Positions 45,409 through 55,373 of a stretch of 61,027 bases of DNA are shown piece by piece (position 1 is the stretch's first letter; every line of letters begins with the position of its first letter). The position numbers were made by a program, and so were the translations under genes. The notes under the pieces were generated by a model. That model searched no databases. It was not told the origin of the DNA and saw only the letters and a program-made list of their open reading frames with translations. The stretch comes from Flavobacteriales bacterium UBA974 (GTDB lineage Bacteria > Bacteroidota > Bacteroidia > Flavobacteriales_D > Sanyastnellaceae), in assembly GCA_002292405.1 (NCBI GenBank), contig DBBW01000018.1, forward strand, positions 1 through 61,027, given 5' to 3'.

Positions 45409-47919
45409 ATGTGGTCAAAATTCGCTTCAATTATATTGCGCTACCGTTTTGCGGTGCTTATCGCTCTTGGTGGTATGACTGTTTTCATGGCGACTTACAT
45501 CCCTAAACTTAGACTTGTTTATGAATTCGGGGGGTTGTTGCCAGAGGATGATTCGACATATATCGACCATATTAAGTTTCTAGAGCATTTTGGGGCAGAT
45601 GGAAATTTACTCGTTCTTGGAATTGACGATACAAAGATTTATGATGCAGAAAGCTTCCAGGATTGGTATGATCTTGCTGAAGACATAAGTGATGTGAGAG
45701 TTGTAGTTGACGGAGTAGAGACTCAAATTATCGATTCAGTTTTCAGTGTTAATCAAGCTTTTACAGTTGAGAAGGATACTTCTGATGCGACTTTTAAAGT
45801 TGTTCCTTTAGCGCCAGATTTAACGAGAGGTGGTCCCGCTTTAAGCCAAGAAAGGGTAGATGAAATCTACTCTCAAGTGAGGAACTTGCCATTCTATGAC
45901 GGATTGCTTTTCTCTAAAAAGTCTGATGCGACACTGATGATGGTCTTTATTGATCCAGTACTTTTCAATTCTGAAGACAGGGGTACTGTAGTTGAGGATA
46001 TTACTGCCCTTGCTGATAAATGGAGCGAAAAAACAGGAATGAAAGTCTACATGAGTGGACTTCCCTTTGTTAGAATTGAAATGACCAGTGAAGTTAAAGG
46101 TGAGATAGGTTGGTTTATCGCTGCGGCGCTTTTAGTAACGTTCTTGCTCTTACTTATTTTCTTTAGAAACTTTATTACGGCGCTGGTTTGTTTGAGTGTG
46201 GTGTCAATAGGTGTTGTTTGGTCTACTGCATCGATAGCGGTGTTTAATTTCCCCATCACGCTTCTTATGTCTCTTATCCCTCCTTTAATCATCGTTATTG
46301 GAGTGCCTAATTGTATATATCTGGTGAATAAATATCACGCGGAATACAAGAAGCATGGGAATAAAGCTATGGCTTTACAAAGGATGATTATTAAAGTGGG
46401 AAATGCAACGCTACTTACAAACATCACTACCGCTTTGGGCTTTGCGACTTTTATGTTCACTGAGAGCAGTATATTGAAAGAATTCGGCACTATCGCGGCT
46501 CTTAATATTTCAGCAGTTTTTGTCATTTCCATAACTTTAATCCCAGCTCTTCTTACTCTTTTACCTCCTCCAGCTGAACGCCAAACTTCTCATCTAGATC
46601 GCAAATGGGTTTTCAAAATAGTACAGATTTTTACGCATCTTGTTCAAGATCGAAGACGCCTTGTGTATCTCTTAACTGTTACGGTTTTAGGACTTTCTAT
46701 TGCTGGAATGGTACAGGTGAAGACGACCGGAAACGTTGTCGATGACCTTCCAGATAATGGCAGAGTTCAGACTGATTTGGCTTGGATAGAGGAGAATTTT
46801 AATGGTGTAATGCCCTTCGAAATGCTTATTGATTCTAGGGAAGAGGGAGAGGCATTGTCACTTGAAAACCTTAAGAAAATCGAACGTATGCAGAACTTAC
46901 TTGCTGAATATCCTGAATTCAGTAAAAGTTTATCTGCTGTAGATGCGACTAAAATTGCTATGCAGGCTTTAAATAATGGAAAGAGATCGGGTTACCGCCT
47001 GCCGATTTCTAGCAGAGAGAAGATGACGCTACGCTCATACACTCGTAGAACGGAAAAGAAAGCTCAAGATAGCGAGAATGCGTCTAGTGTTTTGAGGAAT
47101 TTCCTTGATTCTTCTCAAACGATAACACGTATTTCTGCTCAAATTGCCGATATCGGTACACTAGAAATGGATGCCTTAATTGCCGATTTGCGTCCTCGCA
47201 TGGATTCCATATTCCCCAAATCTAAGTACGATGTTACGTTGACCGGTACTAGTATAGTATTACTTGAGGGGACTCACTATCTCATAAAAAATCTCGCAAT
47301 CAGCATTACTCTTGCGATTATTCTTATAGCCCTTTTAATGGCGCTTCTATTCACCTCGGTCCGAATGGTGTTTATCGCCCTACTTCCTAACATTATGCCC
47401 CTGCTATTTACTGCCGGAGTGATGGGTTGGACGGGCATTCCTATAAAGCCATCTACCATTCTAGTATTCTCTATTGCCTTCGGGATTTCGGTTGATGATA
47501 CCATCCACTTCCTTGCCAAATACAGGCAAGAACTAAAACGTTTAGACTGGAATATCAAGAGAGCGGTAATACTCGCAGTTGAAGAAACAGGAGTTAGCAT
47601 GATGTACACTTCTATCGTTCTCTTTTGTGGGTTTATGATGTTCTCTATGTCTGAATTCGACGGTACTCGCTCGCTAGGAATTCTTGTAAGTGTAACTCTT
47701 TTCGTAGCGATGTTCGCTAACCTCATTCTCCTACCGTCCTTATTACTTAGTTTCGAGAAGTATGTTACCACGAAATCTTTCCAAGAGCCTATGATGGAGT
47801 TAATAGACGAGGAGAATGATATCGAACTTGAGGAATTAAAGGTACAATTAGGGCTCACACCAGGTAAAGGCGAGGAGTCACATGAAGATTTAGTAAAACG
47901 CCGTAAATTAGATTCATGA
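45409..47919 (+). CDS. RND-superfamily (MMPL-type) exporter
   Basis: An 836-residue inner-membrane transporter with twelve predicted helices in two repeats: TM1 (about 12-30), a periplasmic domain (30-225), helices 2-6 (about 225-385), helix 7 near 415, a second periplasmic domain and helices 8-12 (about 625-785). The inner helices show the MMPL pattern ([22 protein letters not shown] and [16 protein letters not shown], with the conserved acidic pair in the second). It belongs to the hydrophobe/lipid export group; the substrate is unknown. It overlaps rfbA by 4 nt. A near-consensus TTTCTTTG ends 8 nt before the ATG. Confidence 0.88.
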   Translation: MWSKFASIILRYRFAVLIALGGMTVFMATYIPKLRLVYEFGGLLPEDDSTYIDHIKFLEHFGADGNLLVLGIDDTKIYDAESFQDWYDLAEDISDVRVVVDGVETQIIDSVFSVNQAFTVEKDTSDATFKVVPLAPDLTRGGPALSQERVDEIYSQVRNLPFYDGLLFSKKSDATLMMVFIDPVLFNSEDRGTVVEDITALADKWSEKTGMKVYMSGLPFVRIEMTSEVKGEIGWFIAAALLVTFLLLLIFFRNFITALVCLSVVSIGVVWSTASIAVFNFPITLLMSLIPPLIIVIGVPNCIYLVNKYHAEYKKHGNKAMALQRMIIKVGNATLLTNITTALGFATFMFTESSILKEFGTIAALNISAVFVISITLIPALLTLLPPPAERQTSHLDRKWVFKIVQIFTHLVQDRRRLVYLLTVTVLGLSIAGMVQVKTTGNVVDDLPDNGRVQTDLAWIEENFNGVMPFEMLIDSREEGEALSLENLKKIERMQNLLAEYPEFSKSLSAVDATKIAMQALNNGKRSGYRLPISSREKMTLRSYTRRTEKKAQDSENASSVLRNFLDSSQTITRISAQIADIGTLEMDALIADLRPRMDSIFPKSKYDVTLTGTSIVLLEGTHYLIKNLAISITLAIILIALLMALLFTSVRMVFIALLPNIMPLLFTAGVMGWTGIPIKPSTILVFSIAFGISVDDTIHFLAKYRQELKRLDWNIKRAVILAVEETGVSMMYTSIVLFCGFMMFSMSEFDGTRSLGILVSVTLFVAMFANLILLPSLLLSFEKYVTTKSFQEPMMELIDEENDIELEELKVQLGLTPGKGEESHEDLVKRRKLDS

Positions 47920-48788
47920 AAGGGATCATTTTAGCTGGAGGAAGCGGCACTCGACTTTGGCCACTTACGAAAGCAGTGAGTAAACAACTCATGCCTGTCT
48001 TTGATAAACCTATGATTTATTACCCTATTTCGACGCTTATGTTAGCCGGAATTAGAGAAATTCTAATCATTACGACGCCTGAAGATTCAGATGCTTTTAA
48101 AAAACTTTTGGGTGATGGCTGTCAGCTTGGATGCACTTTCGAGTATGCCGTACAGGAGGTTCCTAACGGTCTCGCTCAAGCATTTGTGATAGGCGAGGAA
48201 TTTATAGGGGATAGCAATGTAGCTCTAGTTTTAGGAGACAATATCTTCCATGGAAATCATTTTGGACGCCAAATGCGCTCCAATATCTCCACAGAAGGCG
48301 CTCTCATATACGCTTACTATGTTCGGGATCCAGAGAGGTATGGAGTGGTAGATTTCGATGGAGAAGGCAATGCGATAAGCTTGGAGGAGAAACCCACGAA
48401 CCCTAAGTCTAGTTTCGCTATTCCAGGCCTGTATTTCTACGATAACAATGTTGTTGATATTGCAAAAAAACTTAAGCCAAGCGCTCGTGGAGAGTATGAG
48501 ATTACGGATATAAACAAGGCCTATTTAGAACGAGGTAAACTCAAGGTTAGTAAGCTAAATAGAAATATGGCCTGGTTAGATACCGGAACACACGAAAGTC
48601 TACACGCAGCCTCGCAATATGTCCAGGTAGTGGAACAAAGACAGGGTCTTAAAATCGGCTGCATCGAAGAAGTTGCATGGAGAATGAGCTATATAAACGA
48701 TGCAGAATTGAGGGAACTGGCAGAACCACTTCGCAAAAGCGGATATGGAGGTTACTTGCTTGCTCAAATAGCTAAAAAATCTAGATAA
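47916..48788 (+). CDS. rfbA: Glucose-1-phosphate thymidylyltransferase
   Basis: Makes dTDP-glucose, the entry to dTDP-rhamnose and related sugars for O-antigen. The 290 residues hold [29 protein letters not shown] and [10 protein letters not shown], all diagnostic for RmlA. The partner genes rfbB, C and D are not adjacent, which is unusual, as they are often clustered. Start overlaps the exporter stop as ATGA. Confidence 0.96.
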   Translation: MKGIILAGGSGTRLWPLTKAVSKQLMPVFDKPMIYYPISTLMLAGIREILIITTPEDSDAFKKLLGDGCQLGCTFEYAVQEVPNGLAQAFVIGEEFIGDSNVALVLGDNIFHGNHFGRQMRSNISTEGALIYAYYVRDPERYGVVDFDGEGNAISLEEKPTNPKSSFAIPGLYFYDNNVVDIAKKLKPSARGEYEITDINKAYLERGKLKVSKLNRNMAWLDTGTHESLHAASQYVQVVEQRQGLKIGCIEEVAWRMSYINDAELRELAEPLRKSGYGGYLLAQIAKKSR

Positions 48789-48803
48789 AGAAGAAGGAAT
48801 AGG

Positions 48804-49754
48804 ATGTCAACATTAACCCTCTCTGAAAAATTTAGTACTGGTCTTAACGAGTTTCTATCCCAATTTCCATCTGACGGACTTTATGCACCGATTCACTATC
48901 TGTTAAACATTCACGGGAAGCGAATTAGACCACTTTTAGCTCTTTCTGTTTGTGAGGCTGAGGGCTCTTCTATTGATAAAGCATTGCCAGCAGCGATCGC
49001 AGTGGAGCTGTTTCACAACTTCACTCTTATGCACGACGATATTATGGATAAAGCTCCGCTTAGGCGAGGGCAATTGACGGCGCACAAAGTTTATGGTGAA
49101 GACTCGGCTATTTTGAGTGGTGACGCGATGTTTGCTCTGGCGAGCATTTCACTGGAAGACGTTAACGAAAGTGCTCTTCTCGAAATATTAAAGATCTACA
49201 ATAGAACCTCTCGTGAAGTTTGCGAAGGCCAGCAATTGGATATGGAGTACGAGAAAATGAACGATGTAACAATAGATCATTATCTAGAGATGATTCGTCT
49301 AAAAACCTCAGTTTTATTGGCTTGTTCATGCGCGATGGGAGCTATTTCTGCAGGAGCTTCTAAGGAAAGGGTTGAGCTTTGGTATAAGTTTGGAGAACAA
49401 ACAGGCCTTGCATTCCAAATCCAAGACGATCTTCTAGACACATTTGGCGATTCAGAAATCATGGGGAAAAAGGTTGGGGGAGATATACTTTCAGAAAAGA
49501 AAACTTTTATATGGCTTTATACAAAAGCACAGGGGATGATGCCTGAAAATCTCTCAAGTTGTGAAGAAAGTGCAGAGAAAGTATCACTTTTAAAGTCGGC
49601 CATGATCGCATCAGGGGCTGACATTGCGGCTCGTAAAAAAATGATGGTATATACAGAAAATGCGCGTACCGCACTATCTCAACTCGACCTCAGTTCTGCC
49701 CACCTTAAAACGTTCGAGAATTTACTTAGTTCTGTTACAGAGCGAACGTCATGA
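48804..49754 (+). CDS. Polyprenyl (trans-isoprenyl) diphosphate synthase
   Basis: Chain-elongating prenyltransferase, 316 residues. The first Asp-rich motif is LMHDDIMDKAPLRRG, the second QIQDDLLDTFGD; GKRIRPLL precedes them. The product length (for menaquinone side chains or farnesyl/geranylgeranyl) cannot be read from motif alone, though the small-residue region before the first motif (AVELFHNFTL) suits a medium to long chain. It is preceded by a purine-rich stretch (AGAAGGAATAGG) that could act as a ribosome site. The next 99 nt to sucA contain nothing I can support. Confidence 0.9.
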   Translation: MSTLTLSEKFSTGLNEFLSQFPSDGLYAPIHYLLNIHGKRIRPLLALSVCEAEGSSIDKALPAAIAVELFHNFTLMHDDIMDKAPLRRGQLTAHKVYGEDSAILSGDAMFALASISLEDVNESALLEILKIYNRTSREVCEGQQLDMEYEKMNDVTIDHYLEMIRLKTSVLLACSCAMGAISAGASKERVELWYKFGEQTGLAFQIQDDLLDTFGDSEIMGKKVGGDILSEKKTFIWLYTKAQGMMPENLSSCEESAEKVSLLKSAMIASGADIAARKKMMVYTENARTALSQLDLSSAHLKTFENLLSSVTERTS

Positions 49755-49853
49755 ATCCATATATTTTCCAATTAACATTTAGTGAGATTAGCCTACCTTC
49801 AATTGTTTAAGCAGTTGTAACTTCGCACTGGCTTTTATAACTAATTCATTAGC

Positions 49854-52586
49854 GTGGATCCATTATCGTTTTTAAACAACGTTGACCCTAAGCAATTGGA
49901 CGTATTATACGCCCAATATCTCAACAACTCAGATTCTGTTGACCGCTCTTGGCGACTTTTTTTTGCTGGTTTCGATTTAGCCAATTCTCACTTCAGTGAT
50001 GATGCAGCTTCTCCTCAAACTCTTAAGGAATTCAAGGTTCTCGACCTAATCCACGGATATAGAACCCGTGGACACCTGTTTACTTTAACTAATCCTGTTC
50101 GCACCCGCCGCAGTTATTTCCCTGATCTATCTCTGGAGAATTATGGATTAGACAAATCCGATCTAGATATCGTTTTCCAGGCTGGAAATGAAATAGGTTT
50201 GGGACCAATTTCGCTTAAAGAAATCGTTGCACATCTAGAAGAAACATACTGTAAAAGTATTAGCACGGAGTATATGTATATCCGCGAGCCGAAGCGGGTG
50301 CAGTGGATACGCAAGAACATTGAACTTGATAAACGCAAGAAATTTGATGCAACCGAACGCTTACAGATCCTAAAAAAGATCAGCCAAGCAACTCTGTTTG
50401 AGGAATTTCTTCAGAAGAAGTTTATTGGCCAAAAGCGTTTCTCTCTCGAAGGCGGGGAATCCCTTATCCCAGCCTTAGACACTCTTATCGAGCACGGAAC
50501 CAACAACGGGGTTAAAGAGGTTGTAATAGGGATGGCTCATAGAGGGCGGTTAAGTACTCTTGCTCACATATTAGGGAAATCGTATCAAGATATTTTTAGT
50601 GAATTTCAGGGCAAAGATTTTGAGGGCGACGACGACCTAGAGGGAGATGTGAAATATCACTTAGGTCATTCATATACTCGGAAAACTGATTCAGATAAGG
50701 AAGTGACTATAACTCTTGCTCCTAATCCATCACACCTCGAAGCGGTAGATCCCGTGGTATTGGGTATTTCTCGTGCGAGAATCGACGAAAGAGGTGGCGA
50801 AGACAACGAAGTACTTCCCATTTTAGTTCATGGAGACGCTGCTATTTCAGGTCAGGGAGTTATTTATGAAGTAGTTCAAATGGCAGGGCTCGAAGGTTAC
50901 AAAACAGGCGGGACGATTCACATCATTGTAAACAACCAAATCGGTTTTACCACGAACTACTTAGACGCACGAACATCTACGTATTGCACTGATATAGGGA
51001 AAGTCACTCAAAGTTTAATTTTCCATGTAAATGCGGATGATCCAGAGGCGGTTGTGCAAGTAATGAGAATTGCGCTTAAGTATAGACAGACCTTCCATAG
51101 AGACGTTTTTGTTGATTTACTAGGCTATAGAAAGTATGGACACAACGAAGGAGATGAGCCTAAATTTACTCAACCGAAACTCTATAAAGCTATCGCCGAA
51201 CACAGTTCTCCCTACGAGATTTACCTTACGCAGCTAATAGCAGATGGCAATTTGACTGGTGAGGAAGGAACAACATTGAGGTTGGCTCAAATAGAACAAA
51301 TGGAAGAGGGTCTCACCAAAGCGAAACAAAAGGACACAAATTCAGTTAAGAATTTTTTATCTGACATTTGGAAAGATTATCGCACAGCTACTCCGGAAGA
51401 ACTCACAACTTCTCCTGACACGAAGTATCCTGCTAAGAAGATTAGGGAGATTGGGGTTTCAATAAGTACACATCCAGAAGGCAAGACGTTTTTCCGTAAA
51501 GTAGCAAAGCTCCTCAAGGATAGACGAAAAATGCTCGATTCAGATAAACTGGATTGGGGTATGGCAGAAATTTTAGCTTATGGAACCCTACTAGTAGAAG
51601 GCCATCCAGTGAGAATTAGCGGCCAAGATGTAGAGAGAGGAACCTTTTCACATCGGCACGCCGTTCTTAAGACAGATGACAATGAGGAGGAAATTATCCC
51701 TCTAAATAATCTAAAGAAAGGTCAGGCTGAACTTAGTATCTACAACTCGTTGCTTTCTGAATATGCCGTTGCAGGTTTTGATTTCGGTTACGCGTTTGCT
51801 CGTCCTAATGGGCTTACGATTTGGGAAGCTCAATTTGGAGATTTTAACAATGGAGCACAAATTATTTGGGATCAGTTCTTGAGTGCGACGGAGGATAAGT
51901 GGCGTACTATGAATGGCCTTACTCTACTTTTACCGCACGGTTACGAGGGTATGGGTTCAGAACACAGTTCAGGCCGTCTTGAAAGATTCCTCACACTTGG
52001 ATCTGGCGAAAATATTATTGTCACTAACTGTACTACTCCTGCCCAAATGTTTCACCTCTTACGTCGACAGGTTTTACGTCCTTTCCGAAAGCCGCTAGTG
52101 GCATTTACCCCGAAGAAATTACTCCGCTACCCGAAAGCTATTTCGACAGTGAGCGATCTCGCTAAAGGTAAGTTCAACGAAGTAATTGACGACCCTCGCA
52201 TGAGCAAAGCTCTAGCGGCTAAGAAAGTCGATGCTATCATGCTGTGCTCAGGTAAAATTTATTATGATGTACTGGAGAAATTTGAGATGCTGGATTCTAA
52301 AATCACTGAAAACATCGCTTTAGTGCGCATAGAACAACTTCACCCATTCCCAAAAAGTGTGATCGATAAGATTGTAAAGAGATATGAAAAGAAAGCAAAA
52401 GTTGTTTGGCTTCAAGAAGAACCTAGAAATATGGGCGCTTGGCCGTTTATATCTATACATTATAAAGGAGATATAGAAAAGGCCATTGCTCGACCTGCTA
52501 GCGGAACGACTGCTTCGGGATCACCTCTTATCTACTCACGTAGGCACGACGCCATAGTAGATGCCGTTCTTGAATACGCTCACTAA
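49854..52586 (+). CDS. sucA: 2-oxoglutarate dehydrogenase E1 component
   Basis: Thiamine-diphosphate enzyme that decarboxylates 2-oxoglutarate in the TCA cycle. Starts at GTG (MDPLSFLNNVDPKQ), with the N-terminal E2-binding segment QYLNNSDSVDRSWRLFFAGF. Marks are EGGESLIPALDTLIEHG, GMAHRGRLSTLAHILGK, HGDAAISGQGV, NNQIGFTT and the C-terminal LLPHGYEGMGSEHSSGRLERF. The 910 residues are complete. sucB follows after 12 nt and lpdA (E3) is at 43.9 kb on the other strand. Confidence 0.97.
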   Translation: MDPLSFLNNVDPKQLDVLYAQYLNNSDSVDRSWRLFFAGFDLANSHFSDDAASPQTLKEFKVLDLIHGYRTRGHLFTLTNPVRTRRSYFPDLSLENYGLDKSDLDIVFQAGNEIGLGPISLKEIVAHLEETYCKSISTEYMYIREPKRVQWIRKNIELDKRKKFDATERLQILKKISQATLFEEFLQKKFIGQKRFSLEGGESLIPALDTLIEHGTNNGVKEVVIGMAHRGRLSTLAHILGKSYQDIFSEFQGKDFEGDDDLEGDVKYHLGHSYTRKTDSDKEVTITLAPNPSHLEAVDPVVLGISRARIDERGGEDNEVLPILVHGDAAISGQGVIYEVVQMAGLEGYKTGGTIHIIVNNQIGFTTNYLDARTSTYCTDIGKVTQSLIFHVNADDPEAVVQVMRIALKYRQTFHRDVFVDLLGYRKYGHNEGDEPKFTQPKLYKAIAEHSSPYEIYLTQLIADGNLTGEEGTTLRLAQIEQMEEGLTKAKQKDTNSVKNFLSDIWKDYRTATPEELTTSPDTKYPAKKIREIGVSISTHPEGKTFFRKVAKLLKDRRKMLDSDKLDWGMAEILAYGTLLVEGHPVRISGQDVERGTFSHRHAVLKTDDNEEEIIPLNNLKKGQAELSIYNSLLSEYAVAGFDFGYAFARPNGLTIWEAQFGDFNNGAQIIWDQFLSATEDKWRTMNGLTLLLPHGYEGMGSEHSSGRLERFLTLGSGENIIVTNCTTPAQMFHLLRRQVLRPFRKPLVAFTPKKLLRYPKAISTVSDLAKGKFNEVIDDPRMSKALAAKKVDAIMLCSGKIYYDVLEKFEMLDSKITENIALVRIEQLHPFPKSVIDKIVKRYEKKAKVVWLQEEPRNMGAWPFISIHYKGDIEKAIARPASGTTASGSPLIYSRRHDAIVDAVLEYAH

Positions 52587-52598
52587 TAATATTGAATC

Positions 52599-53861
52599 AT
52601 GCCAATACTTGAAATGAAAGTCCCTAGTCCAGGAGAGAGTATATCTGAAGTAGAAATTTCTGCTTGGCTCGTAAGTGATGGAGATTACGTCGAAAAGGAC
52701 CAAGCAATTGCTGAAGTAGATTCAGATAAGGCTACGCTAGAGTTGCCGGCTGAAATGGCTGGAATTATTTCTCTTAAAGTAGAAGAAGGAGATGTTGTCC
52801 CTGTTGGAGACGTTTGCTGCCTAATAGATACTGACGCAGAAAGACCAGCTGGGTCAACTTCTTCAGTTGTAGCAACTCCAGTTCCAGTCGTGACTCCTGC
52901 CCCAATTCCAGAACCTGTAGTTAAATCTAAAGCCCAAACTTCTACTGGAAGCTTTGCTGAAGGTCACACGTCTCCAGCAGCACGTAAAATGATGGCAGAT
53001 AAGGGAATTTCAACTGGATCCCTTTCAGGATCAGGAAGAGATGGGCGAATTCTTAAACAGGATGTATTATCAGCCCTAGCCGCTGGGTTTGATCCAAATT
53101 CAGCTTTAGCAAAAGCTGGATGGACGGGTTCTCGCGAAACACGTACAGAACGCATGTCTATGCTGCGTAGAAAAGTAGCTGAAAGGCTTGTAGGGGTGAA
53201 GAACGACACAGCTATGCTTACTACTTTTAACGAGGTGGATATGAAGCCCATAATGGATCTTAGAAAGAAGTACAAGAATAAGTTTAATGAAGAAAAAGGA
53301 GTGGGGTTAGGTTTCATGGGTTTCTTTACAAAGGCAGTTACCATAGCTCTGGCTAAATTCCCAGGTGTTAATGCGATGATAGACGGAAAGGACGCGATTT
53401 TCCATGAATACGCAGATATATGTATTGCAGTGAGCTCTCCCAAAGGACTCATGGTTCCAGTGGTTCGCAATGCAGAAGTAATGTCTCTAGCAGAAATAGA
53501 AGGTGAGATCAAACGACTTGCTCTCCGCGCCAGAGATGGACAGCTTACTGTAGATGAGATGCAAGGTGGAACATTTACCATCACGAATGGTGGGGTTTTC
53601 GGTTCAATGCTTTCGACCCCTATTATCAACCCACCCCAAAGCGCAATCCTCGGAATGCACAATATTGTTGAGCGACCGGTCGCTGTCGATGGTAAAGTTG
53701 AAATTCGTCCTATAATGTATGTAGCTCTCAGCTATGACCACAGAATAGTCGACGGAAAGGAAAGTGTAAGTTTTCTATACTTGGTTAAGGAACTCCTCGA
53801 AAAGCCTGAGCTTATGCTCTTCGGTGGCAAAGAGCCAAATGAAGTTCTTTTAGGGCTTTAA
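52599..53861 (+). CDS. sucB: 2-oxoglutarate dehydrogenase E2, dihydrolipoyl succinyltransferase
   Basis: Core of the complex, passing the succinyl group to CoA. The 420 residues show a lipoyl domain (1-76, lipoyl Lys in [12 protein letters not shown]), a Pro/Val-rich linker (about 82-115), the E3-binding domain (about 125-160, [13 protein letters not shown]) and the catalytic domain with [11 protein letters not shown] and [10 protein letters not shown] (His and Asp of the active site). It is 12 nt after sucA. A hairpin follows 8 nt after its stop. Confidence 0.96.
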   Translation: MPILEMKVPSPGESISEVEISAWLVSDGDYVEKDQAIAEVDSDKATLELPAEMAGIISLKVEEGDVVPVGDVCCLIDTDAERPAGSTSSVVATPVPVVTPAPIPEPVVKSKAQTSTGSFAEGHTSPAARKMMADKGISTGSLSGSGRDGRILKQDVLSALAAGFDPNSALAKAGWTGSRETRTERMSMLRRKVAERLVGVKNDTAMLTTFNEVDMKPIMDLRKKYKNKFNEEKGVGLGFMGFFTKAVTIALAKFPGVNAMIDGKDAIFHEYADICIAVSSPKGLMVPVVRNAEVMSLAEIEGEIKRLALRARDGQLTVDEMQGGTFTITNGGVFGSMLSTPIINPPQSAILGMHNIVERPVAVDGKVEIRPIMYVALSYDHRIVDGKESVSFLYLVKELLEKPELMLFGGKEPNEVLLGL

Positions 53862-53869
53862 ATTTTAAC

Positions 53870-53899
53870 GATTAATCTCTTGCCAAAGAGGAATTAATC
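53870..53899 (+). terminator. Putative terminator after sucAB
   Basis: GATTAATCTCTT pairs with AAGAG-(ga)-ATTAATC around a 4-nt loop, 12 pairs with one 2-nt bulge, followed after about 11 nt by T-rich sequence. The whole 186-nt gap to rodA is T-rich and lies between converging genes. Confidence 0.45.
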
Positions 53900-53951
53900 T
53901 CCTTATGCCATTTTTATGTTATTTTGTAGTTTTTATGCAATTTATTGCAAT

Positions 53952-53969
53952 TTTTTAGGCTTTTTAGGC
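53952..53969 (+). repeat. Tandem 9-bp repeat TTTTTAGGC x2
   Basis: Two exact head-to-tail copies of TTTTTAGGC in the gap between converging sucB and rodA. Just before them, TGCAATTTATTGCA can fold on itself. Probably part of a T-rich termination region; no coding potential is seen there. Confidence 0.4.
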
Positions 53970-54047
53970 CAATTTTAACACTTTTAGTTGATTTTTCTAT
54001 TTTATTGTTTCTTCCTCATGAAACATAAAATACAAGCGATTAATCAA

Positions 54048-55373
54048 TTATCTCAGAACACTTAATCTTTCCCCGTCTAGTCTAATTAAAACTGTGATGA
54101 GAAAAGTAAAGCCTATAAGTGAGGAGCCTCCATAGCTGAAAAACGGAAGTGGTATTCCTATTACAGGAGCTAATCCAAGAACCATCCCAACATTTACTAA
54201 AAGGTGCATAAATAGAATACTAGCTACTCCATACGCGTATATGCGAGTAAATTTGGACCGCTGTCGCTCTGCAATGATCAAGACTCTAAGTATTAAAAAA
54301 GTAAATAAGAAAATCACAAAGGCACTTCCTAAAAACCCCCATTCTTCCCCAATGGTACAGAAGATGAAGTCTGTTTCTTGCTCCGGGACGAAACTATAAG
54401 CAGTCATAGGTCCATGCATCCAACCCTTACCCATCAGCCCTCCACTCCCTATAGCTGCTTTAGCATGACGTATATTATAATCCGCATCGGGATTGTTCAC
54501 ATCTATTCCGAAAAGAACATGAATGCGCTCTTTCTGGTGTGGCTTAAGCACTTTTTCCATTCCTGTATGCAGACCGACAGATATAATAAGTCCAGCAAAT
54601 AAACTGATGATACTCAAAATAGCGACCTTTTTCCTTCTTCGAGGCATTGATAGTTCCTTGAATAAGTAAATGACTAACGCCCCTCCGATTAACCATATAA
54701 TCCAAAACAGACCTATTCCAGAACCAACACCGAAATAAGGATAGTGGAATGAGGTGACACCAATAAGAATCGTTGCAATAGAGAGTAACAGAACTGTAAA
54801 TCCTATAATTAAGACATTTCCACTCAAACCTTCTCGATAAAGAACGAAGATAAACCCAGCAAAAACGAGTACAGTTCCAGCATCTGGTTGTAGCAGAATA
54901 AGTCCAGCTGGTAGACCAATTAGTAATAATGAAACGAGGCGGACTTTTATACTTAGCCATTTAGTAGCGTCTCTAGAAAGATACCAAGCGAGTATTAAAG
55001 CAGTTGTCGGTTTAGCAAATTCACTGGGTTGCAAACTAAATCCTCCCAAGTCGAACCAAGACCGAGCCCCCCCAATTTTCTTTCCTATAACTAATACTGC
55101 GATGAGTAATAAAAGGGTGAGTATATATTGGATGACAGATGTTCGAATAAAGAACTCACTCTCAATATTGATTATAAAAAACCCCAACACGAAACATATT
55201 GTCATCCACATAAGCTGCTTCCCGCCTTTCCCGCTCCAATCTAACCAATCTAGAAGTTCAATGTTGGAAGTTGCACTTAGGATATTTATCCACCCAAAGA
55301 ACATAAGCACTAGCACAAGAGAAATGGTGATCCAATCAATGTTGCGTCTTATAGATGATTCACGTCGCCTCAT
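54048..55373 (-). CDS. rodA: Rod-shape peptidoglycan polymerase RodA
   Basis: SEDS-family glycosyltransferase that polymerises lipid II with PBP2 during elongation. The 441 residues carry about ten helices. Marks are GARSWFDLGGFSLQPSEFAK, LQPDAGT, the Asp-bearing loop near the VPEQETDFIF segment and GIPLPFFSYGGSS near the C-terminus. The ATG overlaps the mrdA stop by 4 nt. It is the last gene of the mre operon. Confidence 0.96.
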   Translation of the reverse strand: MRRRESSIRRNIDWITISLVLVLMFFGWINILSATSNIELLDWLDWSGKGGKQLMWMTICFVLGFFIINIESEFFIRTSVIQYILTLLLLIAVLVIGKKIGGARSWFDLGGFSLQPSEFAKPTTALILAWYLSRDATKWLSIKVRLVSLLLIGLPAGLILLQPDAGTVLVFAGFIFVLYREGLSGNVLIIGFTVLLLSIATILIGVTSFHYPYFGVGSGIGLFWIIWLIGGALVIYLFKELSMPRRRKKVAILSIISLFAGLIISVGLHTGMEKVLKPHQKERIHVLFGIDVNNPDADYNIRHAKAAIGSGGLMGKGWMHGPMTAYSFVPEQETDFIFCTIGEEWGFLGSAFVIFLFTFLILRVLIIAERQRSKFTRIYAYGVASILFMHLLVNVGMVLGLAPVIGIPLPFFSYGGSSLIGFTFLITVLIRLDGERLSVLR

